A DNA stretch of 64,000 nucleotides from positions 1 to 64,000 of the forward strand of contig NZ_FUZC01000009.1 of the NCBI RefSeq assembly GCF_900168115.1. Direction: 5' to 3'. Under the pieces are notes generated by a model. That model searched no databases, was not told the DNA's origin, and worked only from the letters and a program-made list of their open reading frames with translations. Positions 8,687 to 19,060 of this stretch are shown here, one piece after another. Position 1 is the stretch's first letter, and every line of letters begins with the position of its first letter. Source of the DNA: Salegentibacter salinarum (GTDB lineage: Bacteria; Bacteroidota; Bacteroidia; Flavobacteriales; Flavobacteriaceae). A program made the translations under genes and the position numbers.

Positions 8687-9994
8687 ATGGGCAATATTGT
8701 AGCCATTGTAGGAAGACCAAATGTTGGAAAATCTACTTTTTTCAACCGATTAATTCAACGTCGTGAGGCGATTGTAGATTCGGTTAGTGGGGTAACCCGC
8801 GATCGCCATTATGGAAAATCAGACTGGAATGGGCGTAATTTTTCGCTTATAGATACCGGTGGTTATGTTGTTGGAAGTGACGATATATTTGAGGCCGAAA
8901 TAGATAAGCAGGTAGAACTTGCCATAGATGAGGCTGATGCCATAATTTTTATGGTAGATGTAGAAAGTGGTGTAACGCCAATGGATGAAGATGTTGCACA
9001 ATTACTTAGAAAAGTAGATAAGCCCGTCCTTTTAGCAGTAAATAAGGTGGATAATAATAAAAGACTGGAAAATGCAGTAGAATTCTATTCGCTGGGTCTT
9101 GGAGAATATTTTCCTATTGCAAGTACAAACGGTAGTGGTACCGGAGATTTACTGGATGCTTTAATAGAAGCGCTTCCTGAAACTGAAGCCGAAGAAGAAA
9201 CCGAATTACCAAGATTTGCGGTAGTGGGACGTCCCAATGCAGGAAAATCTTCTTTTATCAATGCATTAATTGGTGAAGAACGTTATATAGTTACAGACAT
9301 TGCTGGGACTACCCGCGATTCGATGGATACTAAGTATAATAGGTTCGGTTTTGAATTTAACCTGGTAGACACCGCCGGAATAAGAAGGAAATCCAAGGTT
9401 AAGGAAGACCTTGAGTTTTACTCGGTAATGCGTTCTGTTCGGGCAATAGAAAACTGTGATGTGTGTTTGGTTATATTAGATGCCACCCGTGGATTCGACG
9501 GGCAGGTTCAGAATATCTTCTGGCTGGCACAAAGAAACCGAAAAGGAATTGTAATTCTTGTGAATAAATGGGATTTGGTGGAAGATAAAGAAACCAATAC
9601 CATGAAAGAATTTGAGGCAATGATTAGGCGCGAGATAGAGCCTTTTACCGATGTGCCAATTGTCTTTATGTCGGTTCTTACAAAGCAGCGTATCTTTAAA
9701 GCTATAGAAACGGCTGTAAAGGTTTATGAAAGCCGAAGTAAGAAAATTAAAACCCGCGAGCTTAACGATATTATGCTTCCTATAATTGAGCAGAATCCGC
9801 CGCCGGCTTATAAAGGTAAGTATGTAAAGATTAAATTTTGTACCCAATTACCTACACCACAACCACAATTTGCGTTTTTCTGTAATCTTCCGCAGTATGT
9901 GAGAGACCCTTATAAACGTTTTATAGAGAACAAGTTAAGAAAGGAATTTGATCTGACGGGAGTGCCAATTTCAGTCTATTTTAGAAAAAAATAA
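8687..9994 (+). CDS. der: Ribosome biogenesis GTPase Der (EngA)
   Basis: A 435-residue protein with two tandem GTPase domains and a C-terminal KH-like domain, the unique Der layout; it is required for 50S subunit maturation. The first G1 motif GRPNVGKST is at residues 8-16 with DTGG at about 57-60. The second, GRPNAGKSS, is near 180-188 with DTAG near 227-230. NKVD and NKWD provide the base-specificity motifs in the first and second domains. The C-terminal 90 residues, including the [14 protein letters not shown] segment, form the KH-like domain. The length is normal. Confidence 0.98.
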   Translation: MGNIVAIVGRPNVGKSTFFNRLIQRREAIVDSVSGVTRDRHYGKSDWNGRNFSLIDTGGYVVGSDDIFEAEIDKQVELAIDEADAIIFMVDVESGVTPMDEDVAQLLRKVDKPVLLAVNKVDNNKRLENAVEFYSLGLGEYFPIASTNGSGTGDLLDALIEALPETEAEEETELPRFAVVGRPNAGKSSFINALIGEERYIVTDIAGTTRDSMDTKYNRFGFEFNLVDTAGIRRKSKVKEDLEFYSVMRSVRAIENCDVCLVILDATRGFDGQVQNIFWLAQRNRKGIVILVNKWDLVEDKETNTMKEFEAMIRREIEPFTDVPIVFMSVLTKQRIFKAIETAVKVYESRSKKIKTRELNDIMLPIIEQNPPPAYKGKYVKIKFCTQLPTPQPQFAFFCNLPQYVRDPYKRFIENKLRKEFDLTGVPISVYFRKK

Positions 9995-10027
9995 ATTATC
10001 CTGTTAAACTTTGTAACAAATCCAGAG

Positions 10028-10049
10028 TCTAACTACCAATATAGTTAGA
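10028..10049. repeat. Inverted repeat upstream of the TonB-linked receptor gene
   Basis: TCTAACTA and TAGTTAGA form a perfect 8-bp palindrome around six bases, 34 nt after der and 51 nt before the receptor ATG. With no T-run it is not an obvious terminator; it may be an operator or leader hairpin. Confidence 0.4.
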
Positions 10050-10099
10050 AAGGCATTGCTTTGTCTTGATTTTTTCAATTTTTAACACCTAAACTCTCC

Positions 10100-12862
10100 A
10101 TGAGAATTCTTCTTTCGCTTGCCTTGCTGTTTCTGGCAGGAAATCTAACAGCCCAGGACTTTGAAATTAATGGTAAAATAACAGGCCCGCAAGGGGAACC
10201 CCTGGAATCGGCAACGGTATACCTGGAGAAACCTGCAGATAGTAGTTTGGTTACTTATACCATTTCAGATAATTCAGGAGAATTTCAACTTTCGGGAAGT
10301 ACAGAAATTCAGGAATTAAATTTACTTATTTCCTATGCCGGTTTTAAGACTTACAGCCAGCAGGTGAATATTAATGGTGAGCTAAATCTGGATGTTATAG
10401 AAATGCAGGTGGCTGATAATGCTTTAGATGAAATAACTATTACATCTTCCCGCGCCCCGGTTAGTATTAAGAAAGATACGCTGGAATTTAACGCAGCTTC
10501 TTTTAAAACCCGTAAAGACGCTAATTTAGAAGAATTGCTGAAGGAATTACCCGGAGTAGAAGTGGCTACCGATGGAAGTATTACCGTTAATGGAACTCCT
10601 GTTTCCCAAATTAAAGTAAACGGAAAGGAATTCTTTGGAGATGATCCAAAAATCGCTACTAAAAACCTTCCGAAGGAATTAATTAATAAACTCCAGGTGG
10701 TAGACAGTAAAACCAAATCTGAAGAATTTACCGGGAAAGAAGGTGATGCCGAAAACAAAACGATAAATATTACCATAGACGAAGATAAAAACCGCGGATT
10801 TTTCTCCAGGCTTACCGCTGGTGGCGGAACTGACGAGCGCTATGAATTAAGCGGAATTGGGAATTACTTTAAGAATGATATGCGTGTGAGCCTTTTAGCT
10901 AGCTCAAACAACATAAATTCTTCCGGATTTTCTTTCGATGAAATTTATGATGCCATGGGCCGTAATGCTTATTCAATTACGAGAAGTAGAGGTGGAAATT
11001 TCAGCATTAATGGCAGTAATTTTGGATCGGGGAACGGGATTACAAAATCTGATAACGCCGGGTTTAGTTTTGTAAACGAATGGCCGCAGGAAACTGAACT
11101 TTCTTCCAATTATTTCTATAGCCGCGCCGATAATAGAACCGAAAGTAGGACTCAAAGAGAAAATATTTTACCGGATAGAAGGTTCTTTAATAATTCAGAA
11201 TCCAGTGGAAATCGTGTGAATAATAATCACCGTTTTAATTTAGGATTCGAAATTCAGCCCGATACCTTAACAAGGATTTCGGTTAGACCAAATATTAATA
11301 CTAACAATGGCCGTTCTTCTAACCAATCGTTCACCGAATCTGTTGCGGAAGATGGCACACCAATAAACACCGCTTTAACCGATAATTATTCTGAAGTTCA
11401 CAGTGTAAATTTCTCTAACCGATTGAATTTCACTCGAAAGTTTGGTGATAACGGAGGTTATTATAGCCTAGGTTTTAACAATCAAAATAATAATCGTTCG
11501 CAGGATAATAATTTCTTTTCAGAAAGAGAGATTTACAATCAGGAAGGAGAGTTGGTAAATACCGATATTCAGGACCAGTTAATTTCAGAGGAGAATAAAG
11601 ACAATAATTACGGAGTTGATCTAAGCAGCCGTTTTCCTATTACTGAAGAATTAATGCTGGATGTAAGCTACAATTTTGATAAAGCAGACGGCAGTAATGA
11701 GCGATTGGTTTATGATGCGAATGAGACGGGCGATTATAATTTACTTGATGATGAACTGAGCAACGATTTTAAATCTGAATCTTTCACACACCGTCCGAGC
11801 TTAGGTCTTGCTTATAACGGAGAGAAATTGAGAGCAAGTGTTTCGGGAGGTTTCCAAAGTATTAGGCTGAAAAATGAAGATCTTTTTACTGAAACTTCAA
11901 TAGATAATACTTACGAAAATCTTTTTGCAGATGCGTATTTCAGGTATAATTTGGCGCAGGGGAAAGCGATTTATTTTAATTACAATAATTCGTGGGATGC
12001 ACCTTCTTTAACCCAATTACAGCCGGTAACCAATACTATAAATCCGTTGAATATCACCACGGGTAACCCAGATCTTAGACCAGCCTTAAGACATAGATTT
12101 TACTTCAACTTTAATAATTTCGATTTTAAAACCCGATCTGGTTTTTATGCTTATATAGGAGGAAATTTCACCGATGACCAGGTGGTTACCAGAAGCACGG
12201 TAGGCGAAGATTTGGTAAGAACCACAACATATACTAACGTAGACGGTGTTTACAGCTATTTTGGTGGTGGAAATATTGATAAAACTTTTGAACTGGAAAA
12301 AGAAAGTTCTATTAAGATTCGTGGAGGAGTTTATGGGAATTATAATAGAAATGTTGGCTTCACCAATGAGCAACGTTTTACCTCTAAAACCTTAAACCTG
12401 ACTCCCAATTTAGGAGTGGAATATAATTTCAGGGATTTGGTGACTATTGAGCCTTTTTATAGCGTTGAATTTGTAGATGCTGAATACAGTTTTAATAACA
12501 GGGAAGAGAATTATAAGAATCAAAATATCTCTTTGGCGCTAACCTCTTTCTGGCCAGAGAAATTTGTGGTAGGAAGTGATATTGCATACCAATCTATTGG
12601 TAACGCTTCCCCCGGATTTCAAAATTCCTTTTACCTATGGAATGCCAGTTTGGGATATGAAGTTTTTGGAGATAATGGAACGCTAAAAATTAAAGTTTTC
12701 GACCTGCTGGATCAAAACATTGCCACCCGAAGATTTACTGGAGACGATTTTATCCAGGATACCCAGGAGCTTGTTTTAGAACAATATTTTATGTTGAGTT
12801 TTACATATAAAATAAGCAAGTTCGGAGGAAAAGACCCGAATAATAACAGGAGAGGGAGATAG
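10100..12862 (+). CDS. TonB-linked outer membrane beta-barrel protein with carboxypeptidase-like N-terminal domain
   Basis: A 920-residue outer-membrane protein. A signal peptide (residues 1 to about 19, ending NLTAQ) is followed by a carboxypeptidase-regulatory-like beta-sandwich (about 22-105), then a plug-like region (about 110-230; LEELLKELPGVEVATDGSITV-type signature). The rest is a beta-barrel rich in alternating aromatic and polar residues and in Asn, ending in a terminal strand with a Phe two residues into FTYKISKFGG. This matches the OMP_b-brl_3 group of TonB-dependent receptor relatives. The ligand is unknown and no SusD partner is adjacent, so a SusCD-type glycan role is unlikely. 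The ExbB-ExbD-TonB operon at 39.9 kb could energise it. Confidence 0.88.
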   Translation: MRILLSLALLFLAGNLTAQDFEINGKITGPQGEPLESATVYLEKPADSSLVTYTISDNSGEFQLSGSTEIQELNLLISYAGFKTYSQQVNINGELNLDVIEMQVADNALDEITITSSRAPVSIKKDTLEFNAASFKTRKDANLEELLKELPGVEVATDGSITVNGTPVSQIKVNGKEFFGDDPKIATKNLPKELINKLQVVDSKTKSEEFTGKEGDAENKTINITIDEDKNRGFFSRLTAGGGTDERYELSGIGNYFKNDMRVSLLASSNNINSSGFSFDEIYDAMGRNAYSITRSRGGNFSINGSNFGSGNGITKSDNAGFSFVNEWPQETELSSNYFYSRADNRTESRTQRENILPDRRFFNNSESSGNRVNNNHRFNLGFEIQPDTLTRISVRPNINTNNGRSSNQSFTESVAEDGTPINTALTDNYSEVHSVNFSNRLNFTRKFGDNGGYYSLGFNNQNNNRSQDNNFFSEREIYNQEGELVNTDIQDQLISEENKDNNYGVDLSSRFPITEELMLDVSYNFDKADGSNERLVYDANETGDYNLLDDELSNDFKSESFTHRPSLGLAYNGEKLRASVSGGFQSIRLKNEDLFTETSIDNTYENLFADAYFRYNLAQGKAIYFNYNNSWDAPSLTQLQPVTNTINPLNITTGNPDLRPALRHRFYFNFNNFDFKTRSGFYAYIGGNFTDDQVVTRSTVGEDLVRTTTYTNVDGVYSYFGGGNIDKTFELEKESSIKIRGGVYGNYNRNVGFTNEQRFTSKTLNLTPNLGVEYNFRDLVTIEPFYSVEFVDAEYSFNNREENYKNQNISLALTSFWPEKFVVGSDIAYQSIGNASPGFQNSFYLWNASLGYEVFGDNGTLKIKVFDLLDQNIATRRFTGDDFIQDTQELVLEQYFMLSFTYKISKFGGKDPNNNRRGR

Positions 12863-12869
12863 GATATGC

Positions 12870-13025
12870 TCCCCTCCTTTAAAAGGAGGGGAATGAATTC
12901 CGATTTATCGGAAGAAAGGGGTGGTTGCCTGAGTCATAATTTTAAAAATAAATAGAATTCTTCAGGGAAAAGACCCCTCTGACCTGCGGCCAAATCTCCT
13001 TGAAAAAAGAGGAGGAGGAGCTAGT
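12870..13025. repeat. Intergenic GC-rich hairpin repeats after the receptor gene
   Basis: A perfect stem CCCCTCCTTT/AAAGGAGGGG (12871-12891) is followed by TTCCGAT/ATCGGAA (about 12898-12914), then AAAGGGGTGGTT. A related but decayed segment (CCCCTCTGACC ... AGGAGGAGGAGC) lies near 12970-13022. This resembles a family of mobile intergenic hairpins widespread in Bacteroidota. The first stem may also end transcription of the receptor gene although the T-run is weak. Confidence 0.5.
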
Positions 13026-13125
13026 ATGAGTTTTTAAATGAAATTTTGGGAAAATTACTTTCCGGTTATAACATCACTGAATTGGAGAACTGCAAATTGA
13101 TTTCACTGAAAACTGCTAAGTAAAA

Positions 13126-13920
13126 CTACCAGCTTCCACCGGCTCCCCCGCCACCAAAGCCACCGCCGCCGAAGCCACCACCAAAGCCGCCTCCGCCGCC
13201 AAAACCTCCACCGGAACTGCCGCCGCCAAATGTACCGCGACCTAATGAACTCAGGATTATGGCATCCAGGAAGGTGCCACCGGCACTTCTTCTTCCGCCA
13301 TTTCTTCCGCCTTTGTTTTTGTTGGCCAGGGAAACAATAATTACAAGTAAGATAATTCCCATTACAAGAAGCTGTACGGGTATTCCCTCAGATTGACCAC
13401 GTCTTTGTGGGGTTCCTTCAAAAGTACCGTCTAAGACCTGGAAAATTGCTGTAGTACCGGCATCCAAACCATTGTAATAACTTTCGCTTCGAAATTCAGG
13501 AAGAATAACTTGTTCTATTATTTGCTTACTTCTGGCATCGGTCATGTATTCCTCCAGTCCGTAGCCTGTAGTTATCCAAATTTTTCGATCATTTTCTGCA
13601 ACTAGTATTAAAAGTCCGTTATCTTCTTCACTTTGACCAATTCCCCATTCCTGGGCCCATTCTGCAGCGTAAACACCTTCATATTCACCCTGTAAAGATT
13701 CTATTGTGGCGATCACAATTTGGGTGGAAGTTGTATCTGCGTAATTTATTAGCTTTTGCTCAAGCTGACTTTCTTCCGAAGAAGATAAAATATCAGCCTC
13801 ATCATAAACACTGGTTTCTTCTTCCGGTTTCGGCGGAACATCGCGTTGCGCATATATAAACCCCGAAAAAAAGAGGAATAACAAAAATAACAGGTTGAAT
13901 CTTTTAGTAAAGTGTGGCAT
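13126..13920 (-). CDS. TPM-domain (YgcG-type) protein with glycine-rich C-terminus
   Basis: A 264-residue exported membrane protein. A signal sequence (about 1-24) is followed by a TPM domain (about 38-165) beginning with DEADILSSSEESQLEQ, which is known as a phosphatase-like or chaperone-like fold in plant and bacterial homologues. A single membrane helix lies near 182-201, and a low-complexity tail of Gly, Phe and Ser closes the protein (from about 229 to the end). It is the last gene of the M23-merR-lemA-TPM-TPM operon and directly abuts the second TPM gene. LemA and TPM pairs are widely linked; their shared biochemical role is unsettled. Confidence 0.87.
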   Translation of the reverse strand: MPHFTKRFNLLFLLFLFFSGFIYAQRDVPPKPEEETSVYDEADILSSSEESQLEQKLINYADTTSTQIVIATIESLQGEYEGVYAAEWAQEWGIGQSEEDNGLLILVAENDRKIWITTGYGLEEYMTDARSKQIIEQVILPEFRSESYYNGLDAGTTAIFQVLDGTFEGTPQRRGQSEGIPVQLLVMGIILLVIIVSLANKNKGGRNGGRRSAGGTFLDAIILSSLGRGTFGGGSSGGGFGGGGGFGGGFGGGGFGGGGAGGSW

Positions 13921-14361
13921 TTATCCTTTTGAAATTTCGTTAGAGAGTTCGTCCCGGGTTTCATCGCTATACGGGAAGTGTTTTTTAAGCTGTTGGCCGG
14001 CGGTTAAAATTCCGTTTACCAAACCTTGCTTAAATTCTCCTTTCTTAAATTTTTCTACAATGGCATCTTTAGTGCTTTCCCAAAAATTATCTGGAACAAC
14101 ATCATTAATTCCTTTGTCGCCATAGATCACAAAATTATGATCTTCTACGGCAACATAAATCAGCACGCCATTGTCGTGCTTGGTATTATCCATTTTTAGC
14201 ATATGAAAAACTTCCATGGCACGGTCAAAAATATCCATTTCGCCGGTGGTTTTTTCAAGATGAACCCTTACTTCTCCAGAAGTATGGCTCTCTGCCGTTC
14301 TAATGGCTTCAATGATTTCCTCTTCGTCTTTCTTGCTTAAAAATTCCTCTACTTTACTCAT
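13921..14361 (-). CDS. TPM-domain protein, short form
   Basis: A 146-residue soluble TPM-domain protein without signal peptide or membrane helix. The core runs from about residue 10 to 130 with AIRTAESHTSGEVRVHLE and NGVLIYVAVEDHNFVIYGDKGI, which align with the exported TPM protein next door. Being cytoplasmic, it probably acts on the inner face of the membrane together with the membrane-bound partner. It lies between lemA (5-nt gap) and the longer TPM gene (no gap), so all three are cotranscribed and probably translationally coupled. Confidence 0.87.
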   Translation of the reverse strand: MSKVEEFLSKKDEEEIIEAIRTAESHTSGEVRVHLEKTTGEMDIFDRAMEVFHMLKMDNTKHDNGVLIYVAVEDHNFVIYGDKGINDVVPDNFWESTKDAIVEKFKKGEFKQGLVNGILTAGQQLKKHFPYSDETRDELSNEISKG

Positions 14362-14366
14362 TTCGC

Positions 14367-14963
14367 TTAAAAATCAAATTCAACATCTGGAGCATTTTCT
14401 GCACCTTCTTCTGCTTCAAAGGTTGGTTTTCTTTCAAAACCGAACATTCCGGCAAATATATTATTCGGGAATTTTCTAATATAGGTGTTATATTGTCTAA
14501 CTGCCTCGTTGTAACGATTTCTCGCAACACTAATTCGGTTTTCGGTTCCTTCTAATTGCGATTGCAATTGAAGGAAGTTTTGATTCGATTTAATATCGGG
14601 ATATCTTTCAACAGAAACTAAAAGCCTGGATAAAGCATTAGATAATCCGCCTTGTGCCTGTTGGAACTGCTGTATTTGCTGCGGATCTAAATTTCCGGCA
14701 TCAACATTTACAGAAGTAGCTTGTGCCCGGGCTTCAATAACATCCGTTAAAGTTCCACGCTCAAAATCGGCTGAACCTTCAACAGTATTTACTAAATTCG
14801 GGATAAGATCACTTCTTCGCTGATAGGCGTTTTCAACATCGGCCCAATTCTTCATAACTCCTTCTTCATATTCCACTGCGGTGTTATTTACTCCTGCGGT
14901 GAGGCTGTAAACAATAATACCAAGAACTACGATTACTATTACAGGGATTAACCATTTTTTCAT
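14367..14963 (-). CDS. lemA: LemA family protein
   Basis: A 198-residue protein with one N-terminal membrane helix (about residues 4-24, [18 protein letters not shown]) and a four-helix LemA domain. Hallmarks include [17 protein letters not shown] near 46-62, the Gln-rich stretch near 93-105 and [21 protein letters not shown] near 152-172. LemA proteins are oriented with a short periplasmic N-terminus and a helical domain in the cytosol; function is not settled. Position between the MerR gene (1-nt gap) and two TPM genes matches the common LemA-TPM pairing. Confidence 0.95.
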   Translation of the reverse strand: MKKWLIPVIVIVVLGIIVYSLTAGVNNTAVEYEEGVMKNWADVENAYQRRSDLIPNLVNTVEGSADFERGTLTDVIEARAQATSVNVDAGNLDPQQIQQFQQAQGGLSNALSRLLVSVERYPDIKSNQNFLQLQSQLEGTENRISVARNRYNEAVRQYNTYIRKFPNNIFAGMFGFERKPTFEAEEGAENAPDVEFDF

Positions 14964-14964
14964 T

Positions 14965-15294
14965 CTACAACTGATTTTTAAGATTGATTAGTTTTGCTTT
15001 TACTCCTTCCAACTTACGAATAATTTCGAAGTTGCTAAGGGTTTTGTGTTTTTCTTCTTTTAAATGTGTTTTTGCACCTTCAAGGGTGAATCCTCGTTCT
15101 TTTACCAGGTGATAAATAAGCTCTAAATTCTTAATATCCTCGGGTGTGAATTTGCGGTTTCCCTTCGCATTTTTTTTCGGCTGAATTACATCGAATTCCT
15201 TTTCCCAAAACCTAATTAGAGAAGTGTTCACCTTAAAGGCTTCTGCGACTTCGCCAATGCCGTAATATCTTTTATCTGGTAAATTAAGATGCAT
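14965..15294 (-). CDS. MerR-family transcriptional regulator, short form
   Basis: A 109-residue protein with an N-terminal winged-helix MerR domain (about 8-77). [27 protein letters not shown] and the wing segment [16 protein letters not shown] are typical. The remaining 30 residues form a coiled-coil dimerisation helix and there is no effector-binding domain, so signal input, if any, is not through a bound ligand. It overlaps the M23 peptidase gene by one base (stop-start TAATG), implying translational coupling. Targets are unknown; autoregulation of this envelope operon is a reasonable guess. Confidence 0.92.
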   Translation of the reverse strand: MHLNLPDKRYYGIGEVAEAFKVNTSLIRFWEKEFDVIQPKKNAKGNRKFTPEDIKNLELIYHLVKERGFTLEGAKTHLKEEKHKTLSNFEIIRKLEGVKAKLINLKNQL

Positions 15295-16271
15295 TAATCC
15301 AGGGATTGGTTTTCTTGTTGTGCTTTTTCCAGAACCTTATCAAATTCTTCCGGTGAAAGATTTCCGTAGTAAAAATTAATCGGATTGATTCGCTGGTCGT
15401 CTTTAAAGATCTCATAATGTAAATGTGGCCCCTGGGATCTTCCCGTGCTGCCTACGTAACCAATTATATCGCCACGCTGCACTCGCTGACCAATTCGCAC
15501 ATTATATTTATATAAGTGGGCGTAAAGGCTGGTGTAACCATACCCGTGATCTACTCTTATATGATTTCCGTACCCGGTAGCGCGGTTATCTGCTCTTTCA
15601 ACTCTGCCATTACCCGTAGCATATACCGGTGTCCCACGAGGAGCGCTAAAATCCATACCGTGATGAAATTTTCTCACTTTGGTAAAGGGATCGGTTCTCC
15701 AGCCGTAACCAGAAGCAATCCTGCTTAAGTCCTCATTTTTCACCGGCTGTATAGCGGGAACCGAAGCTAGGAGGCTCTCTTTTTCCTTTGCCAATTCGGC
15801 AATTTCATCCAGGGATTTAGATTGTACCACCAACTGCTTGGTAAGAATATCCATTCGTTTACTGGTTTCAATAATCAGTTTAGAATTATCAAAACCTTCC
15901 AGGTCTTTGTAGCGGTTAATTCCGCCAAAACCTGCACGCCTTTGCTCTTCAGGAATTGGATTGGCTTCAAAATAAACCCGGTAAATATTATTGTCGCGAT
16001 CTTCAATATTTGCCAGTACATTCTGGATCTGGTTCATTTTTTTATTCAGCAAACCATATTGTAATTCCATATTCTGAAGTTCGCGTTTTAAGGCTTTTTC
16101 TTTGGGCGTTACTATCTGTGGAATGTTTAAATAAATTACCAGTAAAAGAAAACCGGCAAGGAAAGATCCTAAAATACTAAGCATTACAATCCCTATGCGT
16201 CGACCTTTTCGGCGCTCTATTTTTCTATAGGATTGCGTGTCGCTATCGTAATAATATTTAACCTTCGACAT
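15294..16271 (-). CDS. M23 family peptidoglycan endopeptidase, membrane-anchored
   Basis: A 325-residue protein with a short basic cytoplasmic N-terminus, one membrane helix (about 26-49), a coiled-coil stalk (about 55-150) and a C-terminal LytM/M23 domain (about 190-300). The zinc-site motifs are present: HHGMDFSAPRGTPVYA (the H-x3-D motif) and the downstream HLHYEIF (HxH). It should cut peptide crossbridges in peptidoglycan from the outer face of the inner membrane, in the manner of MepM-type enzymes. It is the first gene of the operon. A -7 box ends four bases before its ATG, so the message may be leaderless. Confidence 0.93.
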   Translation of the reverse strand: MSKVKYYYDSDTQSYRKIERRKGRRIGIVMLSILGSFLAGFLLLVIYLNIPQIVTPKEKALKRELQNMELQYGLLNKKMNQIQNVLANIEDRDNNIYRVYFEANPIPEEQRRAGFGGINRYKDLEGFDNSKLIIETSKRMDILTKQLVVQSKSLDEIAELAKEKESLLASVPAIQPVKNEDLSRIASGYGWRTDPFTKVRKFHHGMDFSAPRGTPVYATGNGRVERADNRATGYGNHIRVDHGYGYTSLYAHLYKYNVRIGQRVQRGDIIGYVGSTGRSQGPHLHYEIFKDDQRINPINFYYGNLSPEEFDKVLEKAQQENQSLD

Positions 16272-16275
16272 GAGT

Positions 16276-16283
16276 CAAATTTA
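16276..16283 (-). promoter_or_regulatory. -7 promoter box immediately upstream of the M23 operon
   Basis: On the minus strand TAAATTTG (16283-16276) is followed by four bases and then the ATG at 16271. By the usual -7 box geometry, transcription would start at the A of the ATG. A TTG lies upstream but at 15 nt, shorter than usual. Confidence 0.4.
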
Positions 16284-16286
16284 TGC

Positions 16287-16294
16287 TATTTTTG
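16287..16294 (+). promoter_or_regulatory. Possible -7 promoter box of alaS
   Basis: TATTTTTG matches the consensus and sits 108 nt upstream of the alaS ATG. It overlaps the divergent M23 promoter region. No TTG lies at the standard -33 distance. Confidence 0.3.
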
Positions 16295-16402
16295 CCAACA
16301 ATACTTAGCAATTACCGTGCTAAGTTTAGTCTGGTAAACGAACAAATATAGGAAATTGTTTCAGCACCAACACAAATTAATAATTTAGATTAGATCAGTT
16401 AG

Positions 16403-19012
16403 ATGAAATCTCAGGAAATAAGAAGCCAGTTTTTAGAATTTTTTAAATCCAAATCTCATAAAATCGTTCCCTCGGCACCCATGGTGTTAAAAGACGATCC
16501 CACCTTAATGTTTACCAATGCCGGGATGGTTCAGTTCAAGGAATATTTTTTAGGAAATAGTGAGCCTTCCAGTTCCCGAATTACCGATAGTCAAAAATGC
16601 CTTCGCGTAAGCGGAAAGCACAATGATTTGGAAGAAGTGGGGATGGATACCTATCATCACACCATGTTCGAGATGTTGGGTAACTGGAGTTTTGGCGATT
16701 ATTTTAAGGAGGAAGCCATAAGCTGGGCCTGGGAATTACTTACTGAAGTTTATAAAATTACTCCTGAAAACCTTTATGTTTCTGTTTTTGAAGGAAGCAA
16801 AGAAGATAAATTAGGTTTAGATACGGAAGCCCTGGAGCTTTGGAAAAAAATAGTTCCTGAAGAACGAATTGTCTACGGCGATAAAAAAGATAATTTCTGG
16901 GAAATGGGCGACCAGGGACCTTGCGGACCTTGTTCTGAAATTCATATAGATATACGTTCTGAAGCTGAAAAAGCCAAAATACCTGGAAGAGAATTGGTAA
17001 ATGCCGATCACCCTCAGGTGGTTGAGATCTGGAACCTGGTTTTTATGCAGTATAACCGAAAAGCCGATGGTTCTTTGGTAGAATTGCCTGCAAAACACAT
17101 AGATACCGGGATGGGCTTTGAACGTCTTTGTATGGCGTTACAAGGAAGGGATTCCAATTATGACACCGATGTTTTTAGACCGCTAATTTCAGAACTCGAA
17201 AAAATCACAAATTCCACCTACGGGAAATCTGAGAAAATCGATATTGCAATCCGTGTGATTGCAGATCACGTTAGAGCGGTAGCTTTCTCTATTGCCGATG
17301 GCCAGCTGCCTTCAAATACCGGTGCCGGTTATGTGATTAGAAGAATTTTAAGACGTGCTATTCGCTACGGATTTACATTTTTAGACACCAAAGAGCCGTT
17401 TATTTATAAGCTTGTAGATGTGTTAAGCAATCAAATGGGCGAAGCATTTCCAGAACTTAAATTACAAAAAACTTTATGCGAAAATGTGATTAGGGAAGAG
17501 GAGCAATCTTTCTTAAGAACATTAGATCAGGGCTTAATTTTACTGGAAAATATAATTTCTGAAACCAAGGGAAAAACCGTTTCAGGAAAAAAGGCTTTTG
17601 AACTTTACGACACATTTGGATTTCCAATAGATTTAACCGCTTTAATTCTTCGAGAACGCGGATTTGATCTTGATCAAAAAGAATTTGAAGTTCAGTTAAA
17701 AGAACAAAAAGACCGATCTCGTGCGGCAACCCAGGTTACTGCGGGAGATTGGGAAGAAATAAATCCGGTAAACGCTGAAGCTTTTGTAGGTTATGATCAT
17801 TTAGAAACAGCTACCAGAATTGCGCGTTACCGAAAAGTAGAAAGTAAAAAAGGAGCGTTGTACCAAATTGTGCTAACCCAAACTCCGTTTTATCCGGAAG
17901 GTGGAGGGCAGGTTGGAGACAAAGGTTTTCTTAAGGATGCTGATGGCAATAAGGTTGAAATCACCGATACTAAAAAGGAAAACAATTTAATTGTTCATTT
18001 TGCTAAATCCCTGCCAAAAGATCCTACAGCTGAAGTTAAGGCGGTTGTAAATCCAAAAACCAGGGCTGCTACAGCGGCAAACCATACGGCTACGCATTTG
18101 CTGCACCAGGCGCTTCGGGAAGTTTTAGGTACTCACGTAGAACAAAAAGGCTCCTTGGTAAAAGGAGATTATTTGCGTTTTGATTTTTCGCATTTCAGCA
18201 AGGTAACTAAAGAGGAACTAGAGCAAATTGAAAAACTGATAAACCAACGAATTAACAAGCGATTGCCGTTAGAAGAACAACGAAGCATTTCGTATAAAGA
18301 AGCGGTGAACCAGGGTGCTTTGGCACTATTTGGTGAAAAGTACGGGGATTCGGTTCGCGCCATTCGCTTTGGGAAATCTATGGAGCTTTGCGGGGGGATC
18401 CACGTACAGAATACATCAGAAATCTGGCATTTTAAAATCACTGCGGAAGCTGCGGTTGCTTCAGGAATTAGAAGAATTGAAGCGATTACCGGGGAAGCGG
18501 TTAAAGAATATTTTGCCAACCAGGATGAGGTTTTACAACAAATTAAAGCAGAACTGAAGAATGCAAAAGATCCTGTAAAAGCGGTGAATACTCTGCAGGA
18601 AGAAAATGCTATTTTAAAAAAGAAGGTAGAAGCTTTACTAAGAGACAAAGCTAAAAATTTAAAGAGCGAATTAAAATCTGAAATTTCAGAAATAAACGGG
18701 GTGAATTTCCTTGCTAAAAGAGTAGACCTGGATGCTGGGGGAATAAAAGATCTTGCTTTCCAACTGGGCGATGAATTTGAGAATTTGTTTTTATTATTCG
18801 GAACCGAGCATAACGGAAAAGCACTTTTAAGTTGCTATATTTCTAAAAATCTCGCACGAGAAAAAGATTTGCACGCAGGAAAAATTGTAAAAGAACTTGG
18901 TAAATTTATCCAGGGCGGTGGCGGTGGACAGCCGTTTTTCGCAACTGCCGGTGGTAAAAAACCGGAAGGAATTAACGAAGCTTTGCAGGAAGCAGCATCT
19001 TATTTAAGTTAG
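16403..19012 (+). CDS. alaS: Alanine--tRNA ligase
   Basis: An 869-residue class II aminoacyl-tRNA synthetase that charges tRNA-Ala. The N-terminal catalytic core (about 1-260) shows [18 protein letters not shown] and [17 protein letters not shown]. The editing domain (about 560-710) has [16 protein letters not shown] and the zinc site CGGIHV that clears mischarged Ser and Gly. The C-Ala domain ends with a Gly-rich stretch ([14 protein letters not shown]) near 832-846. All domains are intact and the length is normal. The GSCFA gene follows after 48 nt in the same direction. Confidence 0.98.
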   Translation: MKSQEIRSQFLEFFKSKSHKIVPSAPMVLKDDPTLMFTNAGMVQFKEYFLGNSEPSSSRITDSQKCLRVSGKHNDLEEVGMDTYHHTMFEMLGNWSFGDYFKEEAISWAWELLTEVYKITPENLYVSVFEGSKEDKLGLDTEALELWKKIVPEERIVYGDKKDNFWEMGDQGPCGPCSEIHIDIRSEAEKAKIPGRELVNADHPQVVEIWNLVFMQYNRKADGSLVELPAKHIDTGMGFERLCMALQGRDSNYDTDVFRPLISELEKITNSTYGKSEKIDIAIRVIADHVRAVAFSIADGQLPSNTGAGYVIRRILRRAIRYGFTFLDTKEPFIYKLVDVLSNQMGEAFPELKLQKTLCENVIREEEQSFLRTLDQGLILLENIISETKGKTVSGKKAFELYDTFGFPIDLTALILRERGFDLDQKEFEVQLKEQKDRSRAATQVTAGDWEEINPVNAEAFVGYDHLETATRIARYRKVESKKGALYQIVLTQTPFYPEGGGQVGDKGFLKDADGNKVEITDTKKENNLIVHFAKSLPKDPTAEVKAVVNPKTRAATAANHTATHLLHQALREVLGTHVEQKGSLVKGDYLRFDFSHFSKVTKEELEQIEKLINQRINKRLPLEEQRSISYKEAVNQGALALFGEKYGDSVRAIRFGKSMELCGGIHVQNTSEIWHFKITAEAAVASGIRRIEAITGEAVKEYFANQDEVLQQIKAELKNAKDPVKAVNTLQEENAILKKKVEALLRDKAKNLKSELKSEISEINGVNFLAKRVDLDAGGIKDLAFQLGDEFENLFLLFGTEHNGKALLSCYISKNLAREKDLHAGKIVKELGKFIQGGGGGQPFFATAGGKKPEGINEALQEAASYLS

Positions 19013-19060
19013 AAGAAACGCTCTGGTCTGTTTTTATAAGCTGTTTGAATCGATGAAAAT

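Noticed and set aside
13126-13240. Short tandem repeat array in the 3' end of the TPM gene
   Set aside because: The GC-rich repetition is the coding sequence of the Gly/Phe-rich protein tail, not an independent repeat or CRISPR.
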